The notes below the pieces were generated by a model. It had not been told where the DNA came from, did no database searches, and worked only from the letters and a program-made list of their open reading frames with translations. This document shows positions 1 through 9,581 of a DNA stretch of 22,451 nucleotides, piece after piece. Source of the DNA: an uncultured Coprococcus sp. GTDB taxonomy: Bacteria; Bacillota_A; Clostridia; Lachnospirales; Lachnospiraceae. The position numbers and the translations under genes were made by a program. The stretch spans positions 1 to 22,451 of the forward strand of contig CAAGAB010000136.1 of assembly GCA_900767685.1 (NCBI GenBank), in the 5' to 3' direction. The first letter of the stretch is position 1; every line of letters starts with the position of its first letter.

Positions 1-109
1 GATACCTGATGTATAGCAAAAATGGTATTCCGTGGGTAAGACCACCCACACAGGACAGGAAGCATAGAGAAAATAATATCGGGAGGACAGAACAATGGTC
101 GATGAATTG

Positions 110-340
110 ACGCAGGAGTTGTTCCAGACGGGTAGCCATTACATTTACCCCATATCCGTTTATCATTGCCTGAAGCAGAGCACAGGAGACAGATACCATA
201 GCAGTATGGATTCTTTTTTTTGCACCAAAACAGTTAGAAACGATTACGCCTATGCCGGAGGAAAGTCCCATACATAATGAGAAAAATAAGAAACTTATCA
301 TGCCTACAGAACCAACAGCTCCATAATAGTAGTTATTCCT
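110..340 (-). pseudogene. MATE-family efflux transporter remnant
   Basis: Read on the minus strand, this stretch gives an open translation whose first part matches the early part of MATE (multidrug and toxin extrusion) transporters. It has a glycine-rich membrane segment followed by SNCFGAKKRIHTAM, the typical position of the conserved GA(K/R)xxxxxHTA element. It then passes directly into INGYGVNVMATRLEQL, which in intact MATE proteins lies more than 100 residues further on. About half the protein is therefore missing inside the fragment, there is no start codon or ribosome binding site, and the similarity fades left of about position 110. It lies downstream of the minus-strand AraC gene. What is seen is a fragment; the family call rests on recalled motif similarity. 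Confidence 0.5.
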
Positions 341-424
341 ATTATAGATGGATATTACATACGAAACAATGAATGAAATGATACAGAATATGCATTATAT
401 GCGTGACTTTTCCTGGCTTTAGTT

Positions 425-1291
425 TTATATTTCCGACTTTCTGGTTTTCCGATATTCCCTCGGAGAAAATCCCTTCAGCTTATGAAATAATCGGCTGAAA
501 TAGAGCTGGTTATCGTAGCCTACAATCTTAGATATTTCATTGATGGAATAGTTGGTTGTCTCAAGCAAGACCTGTGCGTTGTTGACACGGAGCGCAACAA
601 TAAACTGCATAGGAGTAGAACCCGTGAACTTCTTGAAACTTCGTATGAACCAACTGACGCTCATCCCCTTGGATGTCGCATACTCTTCTATATTGATATC
701 ACGGTTATAATTTTCGTTAAAATATGTCACGGCGGTATCCATCTCGTGGTCGAGATATTCATTTTTTAAAACCTGCTCTCTGGTAAGCTCACGTTGGAAT
801 ATGATCAGAAGATGACGGAGCAATAATGTGAGCATTTCTTCGTAGTTATCCTGACAACGTTGCAATTCTATAATAATTCTCTTAAATATACGCTCATATT
901 CCATGGATGTACCAACCGGGAATATTCTCTCGTTATCTGGGAAACCATATTTTCTTAGGATATTTTTTACATCACTTCCAGTAAAATGAATCCAGTAGAC
1001 TTCTGTCTTATCTTCCCCATAGTATTCATATTTCTGAAGCTCTTTTGGACGGAATATGACAATGTTACCAGCGGGAACGATCGTTTCGTTATCAACAGTA
1101 TCAAAATGAAAATGTCCGCATCCGGCTGCAATATATATAATCTGAAAATCAACACGTCCTCTTGGGCGATAGGTTGGCATCTTTGTGTGCTCAGACAAAC
1201 GATAGATTCCGCAGCTACCGACAATCAGTGGTCGGCTTTTATCCTTAAAATCCATATGTGAATGGTTCAAATAACCGGTGTTCATGTACAT
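425..1291 (-). CDS. AraC-family regulator of the lactose operon
   Basis: This is a 288-residue transcription factor. Residues about 20-150 form the cupin-like sugar-sensing domain (RGRVDFQIIYIAAGCGHFHF, then PAGNIVIFRP). The last 100 residues form the double helix-turn-helix of AraC/XylS proteins, with DINIEEYATSKGMSVSWFIR as the first HTH and INEISKIVGYDNQLYFSRLF as the second, ending in the usual FSPREYR. The ATG at 1291 is preceded by AAAGGAG with 9 nt spacing, which supports this start. The gene is divergent from lacZ with about 250 bp between the start codons. That arrangement is typical of a local activator responding to lactose or galactosides; this role is inferred from position. The specific ligand is not visible in the sequence. 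Confidence 0.93.
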   Translation of the reverse strand: MYMNTGYLNHSHMDFKDKSRPLIVGSCGIYRLSEHTKMPTYRPRGRVDFQIIYIAAGCGHFHFDTVDNETIVPAGNIVIFRPKELQKYEYYGEDKTEVYWIHFTGSDVKNILRKYGFPDNERIFPVGTSMEYERIFKRIIIELQRCQDNYEEMLTLLLRHLLIIFQRELTREQVLKNEYLDHEMDTAVTYFNENYNRDINIEEYATSKGMSVSWFIRSFKKFTGSTPMQFIVALRVNNAQVLLETTNYSINEISKIVGYDNQLYFSRLFHKLKGFSPREYRKTRKSEI

Positions 1292-1312
1292 AGGGTAGCA
1301 CTCCTTTCACTC

Positions 1313-1368
1313 GATACAATAATCACGATTTCTTCGTCCACTTTTCTGCTTGATGGGATTATTGTATC
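1313..1368. repeat. 12-bp inverted repeat, candidate AraC operator
   Basis: GATACAATAATC at 1313-1324 is the exact reverse complement of GATTATTGTATC at 1357-1368, with 32 bp between the arms. One arm overlaps the -10 of the minus-strand promoter, and the other lies just upstream of the regulator's ribosome binding site. Perfect separated half-sites beside a divergent AraC gene suggest an operator for autoregulation. The binding protein is inferred, not shown. Confidence 0.5.
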
Positions 1369-1389
1369 ATTTTGTGCATATTTTGTCCA
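1361..1389 (-). promoter_or_regulatory. Promoter of the araC-type gene
   Basis: On the minus strand TGGACA (complement of 1384-1389) and TACAAT (complement of 1361-1366) are separated by exactly 17 nt, a near-consensus sigma-A promoter pointing to the AraC gene. The -10 hexamer lies inside the right arm of the 12-bp inverted repeat at 1313-1368. A protein bound to that repeat would block this promoter. Confidence 0.6.
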
Positions 1390-1399
1390 TTCTAGTTTA

Positions 1400-4581
<3,182 letters not shown>

Positions 4582-4608
4582 TGATGTAACTCGTTGACAC
4601 AGCATTTT

Positions 4609-4652
4609 CCCGAATATCGACGTATAAGTCCGTACATACGGGGATATTCGGG
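4609..4652. repeat. Intercistronic hairpin between lacZ and the symporter
   Basis: CCCGAATATC (4609-4618) pairs perfectly with GATATTCGGG (4643-4652). Inside it, CGTAT (4621-4625) pairs with ATACG (4636-4640), giving a long two-tier stem. No T-tract follows on either strand, so it is not a standard intrinsic terminator. In this position it could act as an mRNA-stabilising or processing hairpin that sets the ratio of LacZ to the symporter, or be an isolated repetitive palindrome. Confidence 0.65.
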
Positions 4653-4749
4653 ATACAAGAGAACAAAAGTAAAAGCATTTAGAATAATATAGGCATCAGA
4701 CTGTTTGACACATGAAATTCTAAACATGATTAAGATGAGGAGTGATTCT

Positions 4750-6144
4750 ATGGAAGAAAAAAAGTATTTAAAATGGTATAACAAAGTCGGATACGGATCC
4801 GGCGATATAGCAGGAAATGTAGTATATGCATTTTTAACATCCTTTGTGATGATTTATCTGACGGATTCAGTCGGACTTGCAGCAGGTATAGTAGGTACGT
4901 TAATCGCAGTTTCCAAACTGTTTGACGGATTTACAGACATTTTCTTTGGCTCGATGATTGACAAGACACACAGCAAGATGGGTAAGGCGAAACCGTGGAT
5001 GCTTTACGGTTACATTGGATGTGCGATTACACTGGTATGTTGTTTTGCGGTTCCTACAAGCTGGGGAAATACAGCACAATATGCATGGTTCTTTATTGCA
5101 TATACATTGTTAAATGGTGTGTTCTATACAGCAAATAATATTGCGTATTCTGCACTTACTTCTTTGATTACGAAGAACAGTAAAGAGCGTGTGCAGATGG
5201 GATCTTATCGTTTCATCTTCGCATTTTCTACAAGCCTTTTGATCCAGTCTGTAACCGTAAAATTTGTTGATTACTGCGGTGGAGATGCAGCAGCATGGAG
5301 AACGGTAGCAATCATCTATGCAATTATCGGTCTGATTGTAAATACAATCTCAGCGCTCTCCGTAAAAGAGCTTCCGGAGGAGGAGCTTAACGAGGGAGAA
5401 GTAAAAGGAGATGAAGAAAAGTATGGACTGGTTCAGGCATTTAAGCTTCTTGTAAAGAACAAGTATTATATGATGATCTGTGGAACATATATTTTACAGC
5501 AGCTTTATAGTGCCATGATCGGTGCTGGTATCTACTACATGACATGGGTATTGAAGAACAAGAATCTTTTTGGTCAGTTCGCCTGGGCGGTGAATATCCC
5601 GCTTATTATAGCTCTTATCTTTACTCCGACACTCGTTGGCAAGTGGAATGGTATGTACAAGCTGAATCTCAGAGGATATATCATTGCCGTTATTGGTAGA
5701 GCGTTGGTTGTTGTAGCAGGATATATGGGAAGTATTCCTCTTATGCTGGCATTTACAGCCCTTGCAGCACTTGGACAGGGCCCATGGCAGGGAGATATGA
5801 ACGCAGTGATTGCTTCTTGTTCAGAGTATACTTATCTGACACAGGGAAAGAGAATTGACGGAACTATGTATTCTTGTACATCACTGGGTGTAAAGATTGG
5901 TGGAGGAATCGGAACTGCAGTATGTGGCTGGTTATTAGAGCTTAGTGGTTATGTCGGAACAAATGCAACACAGCCGCAGTCAGCACTTGATATGATGCAG
6001 TTTATGTATTTATGGTTGCCATTGATCCTTGATGTGTTAATTATGATTGTTCTTTCCAGAATGAACGTGGAAGCTGCAAATGAAAAATTGAAAGCTGAAA
6101 AGGGAATTAAGTCTGATGAAGTAACAGACGCAACAGAGTATTAA
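4750..6144 (+). CDS. GPH-family lactose/galactoside:cation symporter
   Basis: This polytopic membrane protein of 464 residues belongs to the glycoside-pentoside-hexuronide:cation symporter family (MelB/LacS/XynB type). The N-terminus KVGYGSGDIAGNVVYAFLTS and the following FDGFTDIFFGSMIDKTHSKMGKAKPWM motif are family hallmarks; the Asp-containing DGFTD element belongs to the cation/sugar site in MelB. About 12 hydrophobic segments are visible. It ends soon after the last one, so the C-terminal IIA domain of streptococcal LacS is absent. The ATG at 4750 follows GAGGAG with 7 nt spacing; the in-frame ATGs further upstream lack this. Its position after lacZ and before a terminator makes lactose import the likely role. 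The exact substrate is inferred from context. Confidence 0.9.
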   Translation: MEEKKYLKWYNKVGYGSGDIAGNVVYAFLTSFVMIYLTDSVGLAAGIVGTLIAVSKLFDGFTDIFFGSMIDKTHSKMGKAKPWMLYGYIGCAITLVCCFAVPTSWGNTAQYAWFFIAYTLLNGVFYTANNIAYSALTSLITKNSKERVQMGSYRFIFAFSTSLLIQSVTVKFVDYCGGDAAAWRTVAIIYAIIGLIVNTISALSVKELPEEELNEGEVKGDEEKYGLVQAFKLLVKNKYYMMICGTYILQQLYSAMIGAGIYYMTWVLKNKNLFGQFAWAVNIPLIIALIFTPTLVGKWNGMYKLNLRGYIIAVIGRALVVVAGYMGSIPLMLAFTALAALGQGPWQGDMNAVIASCSEYTYLTQGKRIDGTMYSCTSLGVKIGGGIGTAVCGWLLELSGYVGTNATQPQSALDMMQFMYLWLPLILDVLIMIVLSRMNVEAANEKLKAEKGIKSDEVTDATEY

Positions 6145-6159
6145 GGTTTATATGTAATG

Positions 6160-6203
6160 AAAAGCATTGTCTAATTGAACATTCGAGAAAGGCAATGCTT
6201 TTT
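6160..6203 (+). terminator. Intrinsic terminator of the lactose operon
   Basis: AAAAGCATTG (6160-6169) pairs with CAATGCTTTT (6193-6202) over 10 bp, ending in a run of five T (6199-6203). It lies 15 nt after the symporter stop codon. Confidence 0.85.
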
Positions 6204-6213
6204 GTGCAAGAAG

Positions 6214-6346
6214 GTGTATATTCTGAAGGCGAAGACAATAATAGAGACGATTAACGGGAGAATGTGTGATGATGTATTGACTGATATTTATGTGGACAAA
6301 GACAAACCATACTGATCATCAGCATGGTGAGGTTTTGGCTGCATCT
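6214..6346 (+). pseudogene. Galactokinase (galK) remnant
   Basis: Two pieces of a galactokinase are recognisable on the plus strand in different frames. The first (about 6220-6312) reads KTIIETINGRMCDDVLTDIY and resembles the N-terminus of clostridial GalK; it hits a stop at 6313. The second (6305-6346) reads NHTDHQHGEVLAAS, the galactokinase signature of the GHMP kinase superfamily that contacts galactose. The several dozen residues normally separating them are lost, and everything after the signature is gone. In the living operon this would have been the step phosphorylating galactose after lactose cleavage. The signature match is strong; the N-terminal match is weaker. Confidence 0.7.
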
Positions 6347-6347
6347 G

Positions 6348-6653
6348 ATCTTAGAGGATATGATTGCATATGCTATTGCAAATGGAGTCATAAAAGATGA
6401 TACGATTGCGCAGAGAGATCTCTTTGATACAAAGAAGTCTGGATATCCTGCATGTTTGGACTTGCGGTGCTCCCAGCGAGATTGAAAAAAGAACTGTCAG
6501 ATTTGGAGGAGGCAATCTTGAGGGGAGAATATTCATTCTATCGTGCAAAAGGAAATCGGAATTGTCTTTACAAAGGTTTTAGAGGATGCAGGCGTTTATA
6601 AACGAACACCAGATGGAATTGCTGCATTCAATAGATTTATTGATAATTTATAA
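6348..6653 (+). pseudogene. Galactose-1-phosphate uridylyltransferase (galT) remnant
   Basis: Three pieces of a firmicute-type GalT follow the galK remnant. Piece one (about 6348-6450) reads ILEDMIAYAIANGVIK then RDLFDTK, a conserved element from the N-terminal part. Piece two (6452-6540, another frame) reads FGLAVLPARLKKEL, from the C-terminal part. Piece three (6543-6653, frame shifted again) reads KEIGIVFTKVLEDAGVY and AAFNRFIDNL and ends at a natural stop, the normal C-terminus of the family. The catalytic middle is deleted and two frameshifts break the rest, so no enzyme can be made. Together with the galK pieces it shows that this lactose locus once ran lacZ-symporter-galK-galT. Confidence 0.75.
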
Positions 6654-6683
6654 AAAGGACCATTTCATTTTTGTGAAATGGTC
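6652..6683 (-). terminator. Intrinsic terminator of the 25-residue minus-strand gene
   Basis: GACCATTTCA (6658-6667) pairs perfectly with TGAAATGGTC (6674-6683) around a 6-nt loop. The T-tract (CTTTTT) is on the minus strand only, from the A-run at 6652-6656, so it serves transcription coming from the small ORF at 6729-6806. It overlaps the stop codon of the galT remnant. Confidence 0.75.
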
Positions 6684-6716
6684 TGCAAGCTAGGTATTCA
6701 GTTTTCACAAAGTAGT

Positions 6717-6777
6717 CCTTTTAGTATTTTATGCATGATATACATGTTCAAAGTAATCAGCGTAGAATACTAAAAGG
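6717..6777 (-). repeat. 12-bp inverted repeat folding the small ORF mRNA
   Basis: CCTTTTAGTATT at 6717-6728 is the exact reverse complement of AATACTAAAAGG at 6766-6777. In the minus-strand transcript this forms a 12-bp stem whose left arm lies within the small ORF and whose right arm begins immediately after its stop codon. The second half of the coding region is therefore enclosed in a 37-nt loop. The intrinsic terminator follows. Confidence 0.65.
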
Positions 6778-6806
6778 TTGTTCATATAATTCTTAAACTT
6801 GTTCAT
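6729..6806 (-). CDS. Small protein of 25 residues, unrecognised
   Basis: On the minus strand a 25-codon ORF starts at ATG 6806, begins MNKFKNYMNN and ends DYFEHVYHA. It is preceded by GGAAAGGAGGT, a perfect Shine-Dalgarno, with 7 nt to the start codon. A TATAAT lies upstream and a clean terminator downstream (6652-6683), so it has all the parts of a complete one-gene transcription unit. The peptide has a hydrophobic/aromatic centre (LLVFYADYF) flanked by basic N-terminal and His-containing C-terminal ends, so it could be membrane-associated or amphipathic. It is divergent from the AraC regulator at 6917, which may control it. I do not recognise a family; a regulatory RNA that also encodes a peptide is an alternative. 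Confidence 0.6.
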   Translation of the reverse strand: MNKFKNYMNNLLVFYADYFEHVYHA

Positions 6807-6838
6807 AATGCGTACCTCCTTTCCTTATTTACAAGCTG

Positions 6839-6844
6839 ATTATA
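6839..6844 (-). promoter_or_regulatory. -10 element upstream of the 25-residue gene
   Basis: The complement of 6839-6844 is a consensus TATAAT reading toward the small ORF, giving a leader of about 26 nt. At the expected distance the -35 is poor (AGGCAA). A TTGGCA exists but is 22 nt away. A good -10 without a -35 fits activation by the divergent AraC protein, which is inference. Confidence 0.45.
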
Positions 6845-6916
6845 GAATAAATACAATGTGATTGCCTGCCAAATCGAAAGAAAAAGTAGACAAATCTTGC
6901 AAAGGGGGCGTAACCA

Positions 6917-7717
6917 ATGCATTTATCATTTGTTGATACAAAAGAAGAAATATTAGCTTTAAAAAGAAAATCGAAGCATGTTGCTCCGCATTTACATAAT
7001 TCATTGGAGATCGTATGTGTGACAAATGGAACACTGGAGCTGGGAGTTGGACAAGAGTTATACCACATGGAAAAGGGAGATATTGGTTTTGTATTTCCTG
7101 ATATTATCCATCATTATCAGGTTTTCTCTTCGGGAGTGAATAAGGCGGTTTACATTATTTCTCCACCATTTGCGATTGGGAAATATGCTGATATTATACA
7201 GACGATGGCACCGGATTACCCAATCATAAAGGCAGAAATGGTGGAGCCGGAAGTATACCGGGCAATTAATGCCATCTTAGATACAGACCACATGGATATA
7301 GCAGTTATACAGGCATACCTGCAGATTTTGATTGCAAGATGCATTGGAAAGCTGAAACTGGTCGAGAAAGGAGATGTGGGAAGTAAAGATCTTGTCTATC
7401 AGGCAGTATCGTACGTGTCTGGTAATTTTAGAAAGAATTTCTCGTTAGATGATATGGCAAGAGATTTGGGAGTGAGCAAGTATGTTTTATCACGAACATT
7501 CTCCAAAACATTTCATCGTAATTTCAATCAATATCTGAATGATGCAAGACTAAATTATGCTTGCCATCGCTTGGAAAATACCAATGATGCCATTACAAAT
7601 ATATGCTATGATAGCGGATTTGAAAGTCAAAGAACATTCAATCGGGTATTTAAGGAACGATACAAAGTTACACCGAGCGAATACAGAAATACAAGCCGTA
7701 CAGATATAATATCGTGA
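6917..7717 (+). CDS. AraC-family transcriptional regulator
   Basis: This is a 266-residue regulator. Residues about 20-95 form an AraC-type cupin (APHLHNSLEIVCVTNGTLEL, then MEKGDIGFVFPDIIHHY). Residues about 165-262 form the double helix-turn-helix: FSLDDMARDLGVSKYVLSRT as the first HTH, ITNICYDSGFESQRTFNRVF as the second, and the closing VTPSEYR. The ATG at 6917 is preceded by AAAGGGGG with 8-9 nt spacing. It is divergent from the 25-residue gene at 6806 and followed, 140 bp on, by an XRE regulator. No metabolic gene is adjacent, so the ligand cannot be guessed; the nearest plausible targets are the small gene and itself. Confidence 0.92.
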   Translation: MHLSFVDTKEEILALKRKSKHVAPHLHNSLEIVCVTNGTLELGVGQELYHMEKGDIGFVFPDIIHHYQVFSSGVNKAVYIISPPFAIGKYADIIQTMAPDYPIIKAEMVEPEVYRAINAILDTDHMDIAVIQAYLQILIARCIGKLKLVEKGDVGSKDLVYQAVSYVSGNFRKNFSLDDMARDLGVSKYVLSRTFSKTFHRNFNQYLNDARLNYACHRLENTNDAITNICYDSGFESQRTFNRVFKERYKVTPSEYRNTSRTDIIS

Positions 7718-7857
7718 CTATCAAACATAGAGGCAGAGAATGGAAAAGTTGTGGCTGTGATTGGATATAGGCAGTAAATGTGGCAATTCTACCTTTGAGA
7801 GGTGTACTTTTTTGCTGTGATAAGATAAGATTTGCATGATGAAAGGAGGAATGACCT

Positions 7858-8754
7858 ATGGATATTGCTAAGATTGGAAGATATATCGCAGAAAAAAGAA
7901 AAAGAGCTAGGCTGACACAGAGACAGCTTGCAGATAAGCTCGGGAGGAGTGATAAGTCTGTTTCAAAATGGGAACGTGGAATTTGCCTTCCAGACGTTTC
8001 AGTATATATGGAACTGTGTGAAATATTGGGAATCAGCGTCAATGAATTTTTAGCCGGTGAAGATATCAGCGAAGATAGTGTAAGAGAAAAGTCGGATGAA
8101 ACGCTATTGCAGGTGTCAAAGGAAGGAAAGAATAAACAGAAATTTCTGCGACGAATCATTGTAGCACTTTGTATTATTCTGACAGGACTTATCACTGTAA
8201 TCGCTGTTATAGCGTGTAAGAAGATGAGACAACCCCGAAATTTCATAGAAGAAGTATCGCCGGATAGTGCGGAAATGAAAACTGCGGAACTGATGTCTGG
8301 AGCAGATGGGGTAATGATGTTTCGGTATAAGACAAAGGATAACTATAAATGCCTTTTTGTTTACTTGTCTGAATATCAATCCGGAAAAAGAGTATCGCAT
8401 GAGAAAATTGCAGAAATATCTTTTAATGGTACAGAATCTACCGAAACTGGAATGATAGTGGTTGTTCCTAATTTTGAAAAATTTTCTGCAAGTCTAATTG
8501 TGGCAGATAACTATACGAAATACACAACAGAAAATCCAATTTTAAGTGATGTTGAAGATCGGAAATATTATGGAAGATCGGCGACAAGCATAAACCATAC
8601 ATGTCCGATAGATTTTGGAACAGAGCAGGGGTTAGCGGCTTTGGTTTATGGTAAAAATGGACTAAGTATGTTACCGATACAGGATATTTCCGGAGATTAT
8701 CTAAATACAGAGAATGATTATATGTATTATTACTCCGTAGAGTTTACAAAATGA
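7858..8754 (+). CDS. XRE-family regulator with one membrane segment
   Basis: This is a 298-residue protein. Residues 8-62 form a Cro/C1-type helix-turn-helix (LTQRQLADKLGRSDKSVSKW, then ERGICLPDVSVYMELCEILG). A charged linker follows, then a single transmembrane segment at about residues 99-120 (IIVALCIILTGLITVIAVIA). The C-terminal domain of about 175 residues lies on the far side and I do not recognise it. The layout, with a cytoplasmic DNA-binding domain and an extracytoplasmic domain, is common among firmicute regulators that sense envelope conditions. The start at 7858 follows AAAGGAGG with 8 nt spacing. A strong terminator follows at 8791. Targets are unknown. Confidence 0.88.
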   Translation: MDIAKIGRYIAEKRKRARLTQRQLADKLGRSDKSVSKWERGICLPDVSVYMELCEILGISVNEFLAGEDISEDSVREKSDETLLQVSKEGKNKQKFLRRIIVALCIILTGLITVIAVIACKKMRQPRNFIEEVSPDSAEMKTAELMSGADGVMMFRYKTKDNYKCLFVYLSEYQSGKRVSHEKIAEISFNGTESTETGMIVVVPNFEKFSASLIVADNYTKYTTENPILSDVEDRKYYGRSATSINHTCPIDFGTEQGLAALVYGKNGLSMLPIQDISGDYLNTENDYMYYYSVEFTK

Positions 8755-8790
8755 GAATATGGATGATCTTCCTATAAAATCTTTATTGAT

Positions 8791-8821
8791 AAGCATGAGG
8801 ACTAAATATCCTCATGCTTTT
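8791..8821 (+). terminator. Intrinsic terminator after the XRE gene
   Basis: AAGCATGAGGA (8791-8801) pairs perfectly with TCCTCATGCTT (8809-8819) across a 7-nt loop, followed by a short T-run ending at 8821. It lies 36 nt after the XRE stop codon. Confidence 0.85.
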
Positions 8822-8867
8822 GGGAGTATCCCAAAGTTTGTGTAAACGTTAAAATCCGATATAAGAG

Positions 8868-8910
8868 AGCCCTTTGAGAGAGGAAAAATCCTTTTCTCAG
8901 AGGGCTTTTT
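8868..8910 (+). terminator. Second intrinsic terminator with no gene of its own
   Basis: AGCCCTTTGAGA (from 8868) pairs with TCTCAGAGGGCT (to 8906) with one mismatch; an inner GGA/TCC helix closes the stem and TTTTT ends at 8910. It lies only 47 nt after the previous terminator with no gene between. It is either a back-up terminator or belonged to a gene deleted from this spot. Confidence 0.8.
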
Positions 8911-8991
8911 CTGTTTATATGGATATTCGTAAACAACAAGATAAAGCCAAATCATCATATACCCTAAGCACATAGAGGTCCCTGTTTGGCT

Positions 8992-9123
8992 ATGAACAAC
9001 AGCATAGCAGAATTACACCTGAAGCTTATTTCGGAATGGTCAGAGAATAACTTACCGCTTAACCCCGATGATATTACCTTCTGCTCAAATAAAAAAGTAT
9101 GGTGGAAAGGTGTTTGCATTTGA
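8992..9123 (+). pseudogene. Truncated DUF4379 zinc-ribbon repeat remnant
   Basis: A 43-codon frame from ATG 8992 to TGA 9121-9123 reads LHLKLISEWSENNLPLNPDD followed by ITFCSNKKVWWKG. This matches the repeat unit of DUF4379 probable zinc-ribbon proteins, in which a P-x-L-x-x-EW motif, a run ending in P-x-D-(V/I) and SNKKVWWKC are followed by GHEW. The zinc-binding Cys and GHEW are gone: after WWKG the frame stops. There is no ribosome binding site before the ATG. It is a single broken unit of a protein that normally carries several. The rest of 8912-9165 shows nothing else I can support. Confidence 0.6.
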
Positions 9124-9165
9124 TATAATTTGTTGTGATCAAAACGAATTATAAAAATTAAATGA

Positions 9166-9194
9166 TTCTTGCTGGTAAATGTGTTAATTATAAT
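9166..9194 (+). promoter_or_regulatory. Candidate promoter of the acidic small protein gene
   Basis: TTCTTG (9166-9171) and a consensus TATAAT (9189-9194) are 17 bp apart and read toward the gene at 9285, giving a leader of about 84 nt. Confidence 0.45.
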
Positions 9195-9284
9195 AGAGTA
9201 CTACCTGTGTGAAAATTAGTTTTTATTTCATAGGGTAATTTTACAAAGTATGTTACAGCTACATTTGATATGGAGGTAGAAGAT

Positions 9285-9557
9285 ATGTGGACGATAAAGA
9301 GAATAGATGAGGCGGATTTCGGCTGTGAAGAGAGGCTTCCGGGTGAACCGTTGATGGTGCTGGTGAGTCTGGAGAGCGATGATGGAAGAGTCATACAGTT
9401 TGAGGCTGTGGATAACTGGTTGGCGGTTCAGGAACTTTCTGAGGGAGATGAGTGGCCGGAGGATATAGAGACGCCTGATGCGGCTGATGAGAGAACAGCC
9501 AGACAGACTCAGTGGATGGAGAATTATTTTGAAGCGCTGGAGGAACTTGAACAATAA
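9285..9557 (+). CDS. Acidic hypothetical protein, 90 residues
   Basis: I do not recognise this protein. It is 90 residues long and very acidic (ESDDGR, then SEGDEWPEDIETPDAADE), with no signal peptide or membrane segment. The core GEPLMVLVSLESDDGRVIQF, then EAVDNWLAV, looks like a small beta-rich fold. The ATG at 9285 follows GGAGG (9272-9276) with 8 nt spacing. The in-frame ATG at 9270 overlaps that binding site and is rejected. It has its own promoter candidate and precedes a broken membrane protein gene. Codon choice (frequent ATA, AGA, GCG) is like the genes to its right rather than those to its left. Confidence 0.7.
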   Translation: MWTIKRIDEADFGCEERLPGEPLMVLVSLESDDGRVIQFEAVDNWLAVQELSEGDEWPEDIETPDAADERTARQTQWMENYFEALEELEQ

Positions 9558-9581
9558 AATAACATATTATACATAGGTGCA

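Noticed and set aside
95..277. 60-codon plus-strand ORF with GGGAGG 8 nt before its ATG
   Set aside because: Most of it is antisense to the MATE remnant and its composition is not protein-like. The ribosome binding site may be a relic of a gene truncated here, but nothing supports a product.
6397..6582. 61-codon plus-strand ORF within the galT remnant
   Set aside because: It is an out-of-frame reading across the GalT pieces; the GalT similarity lies in the other frames.
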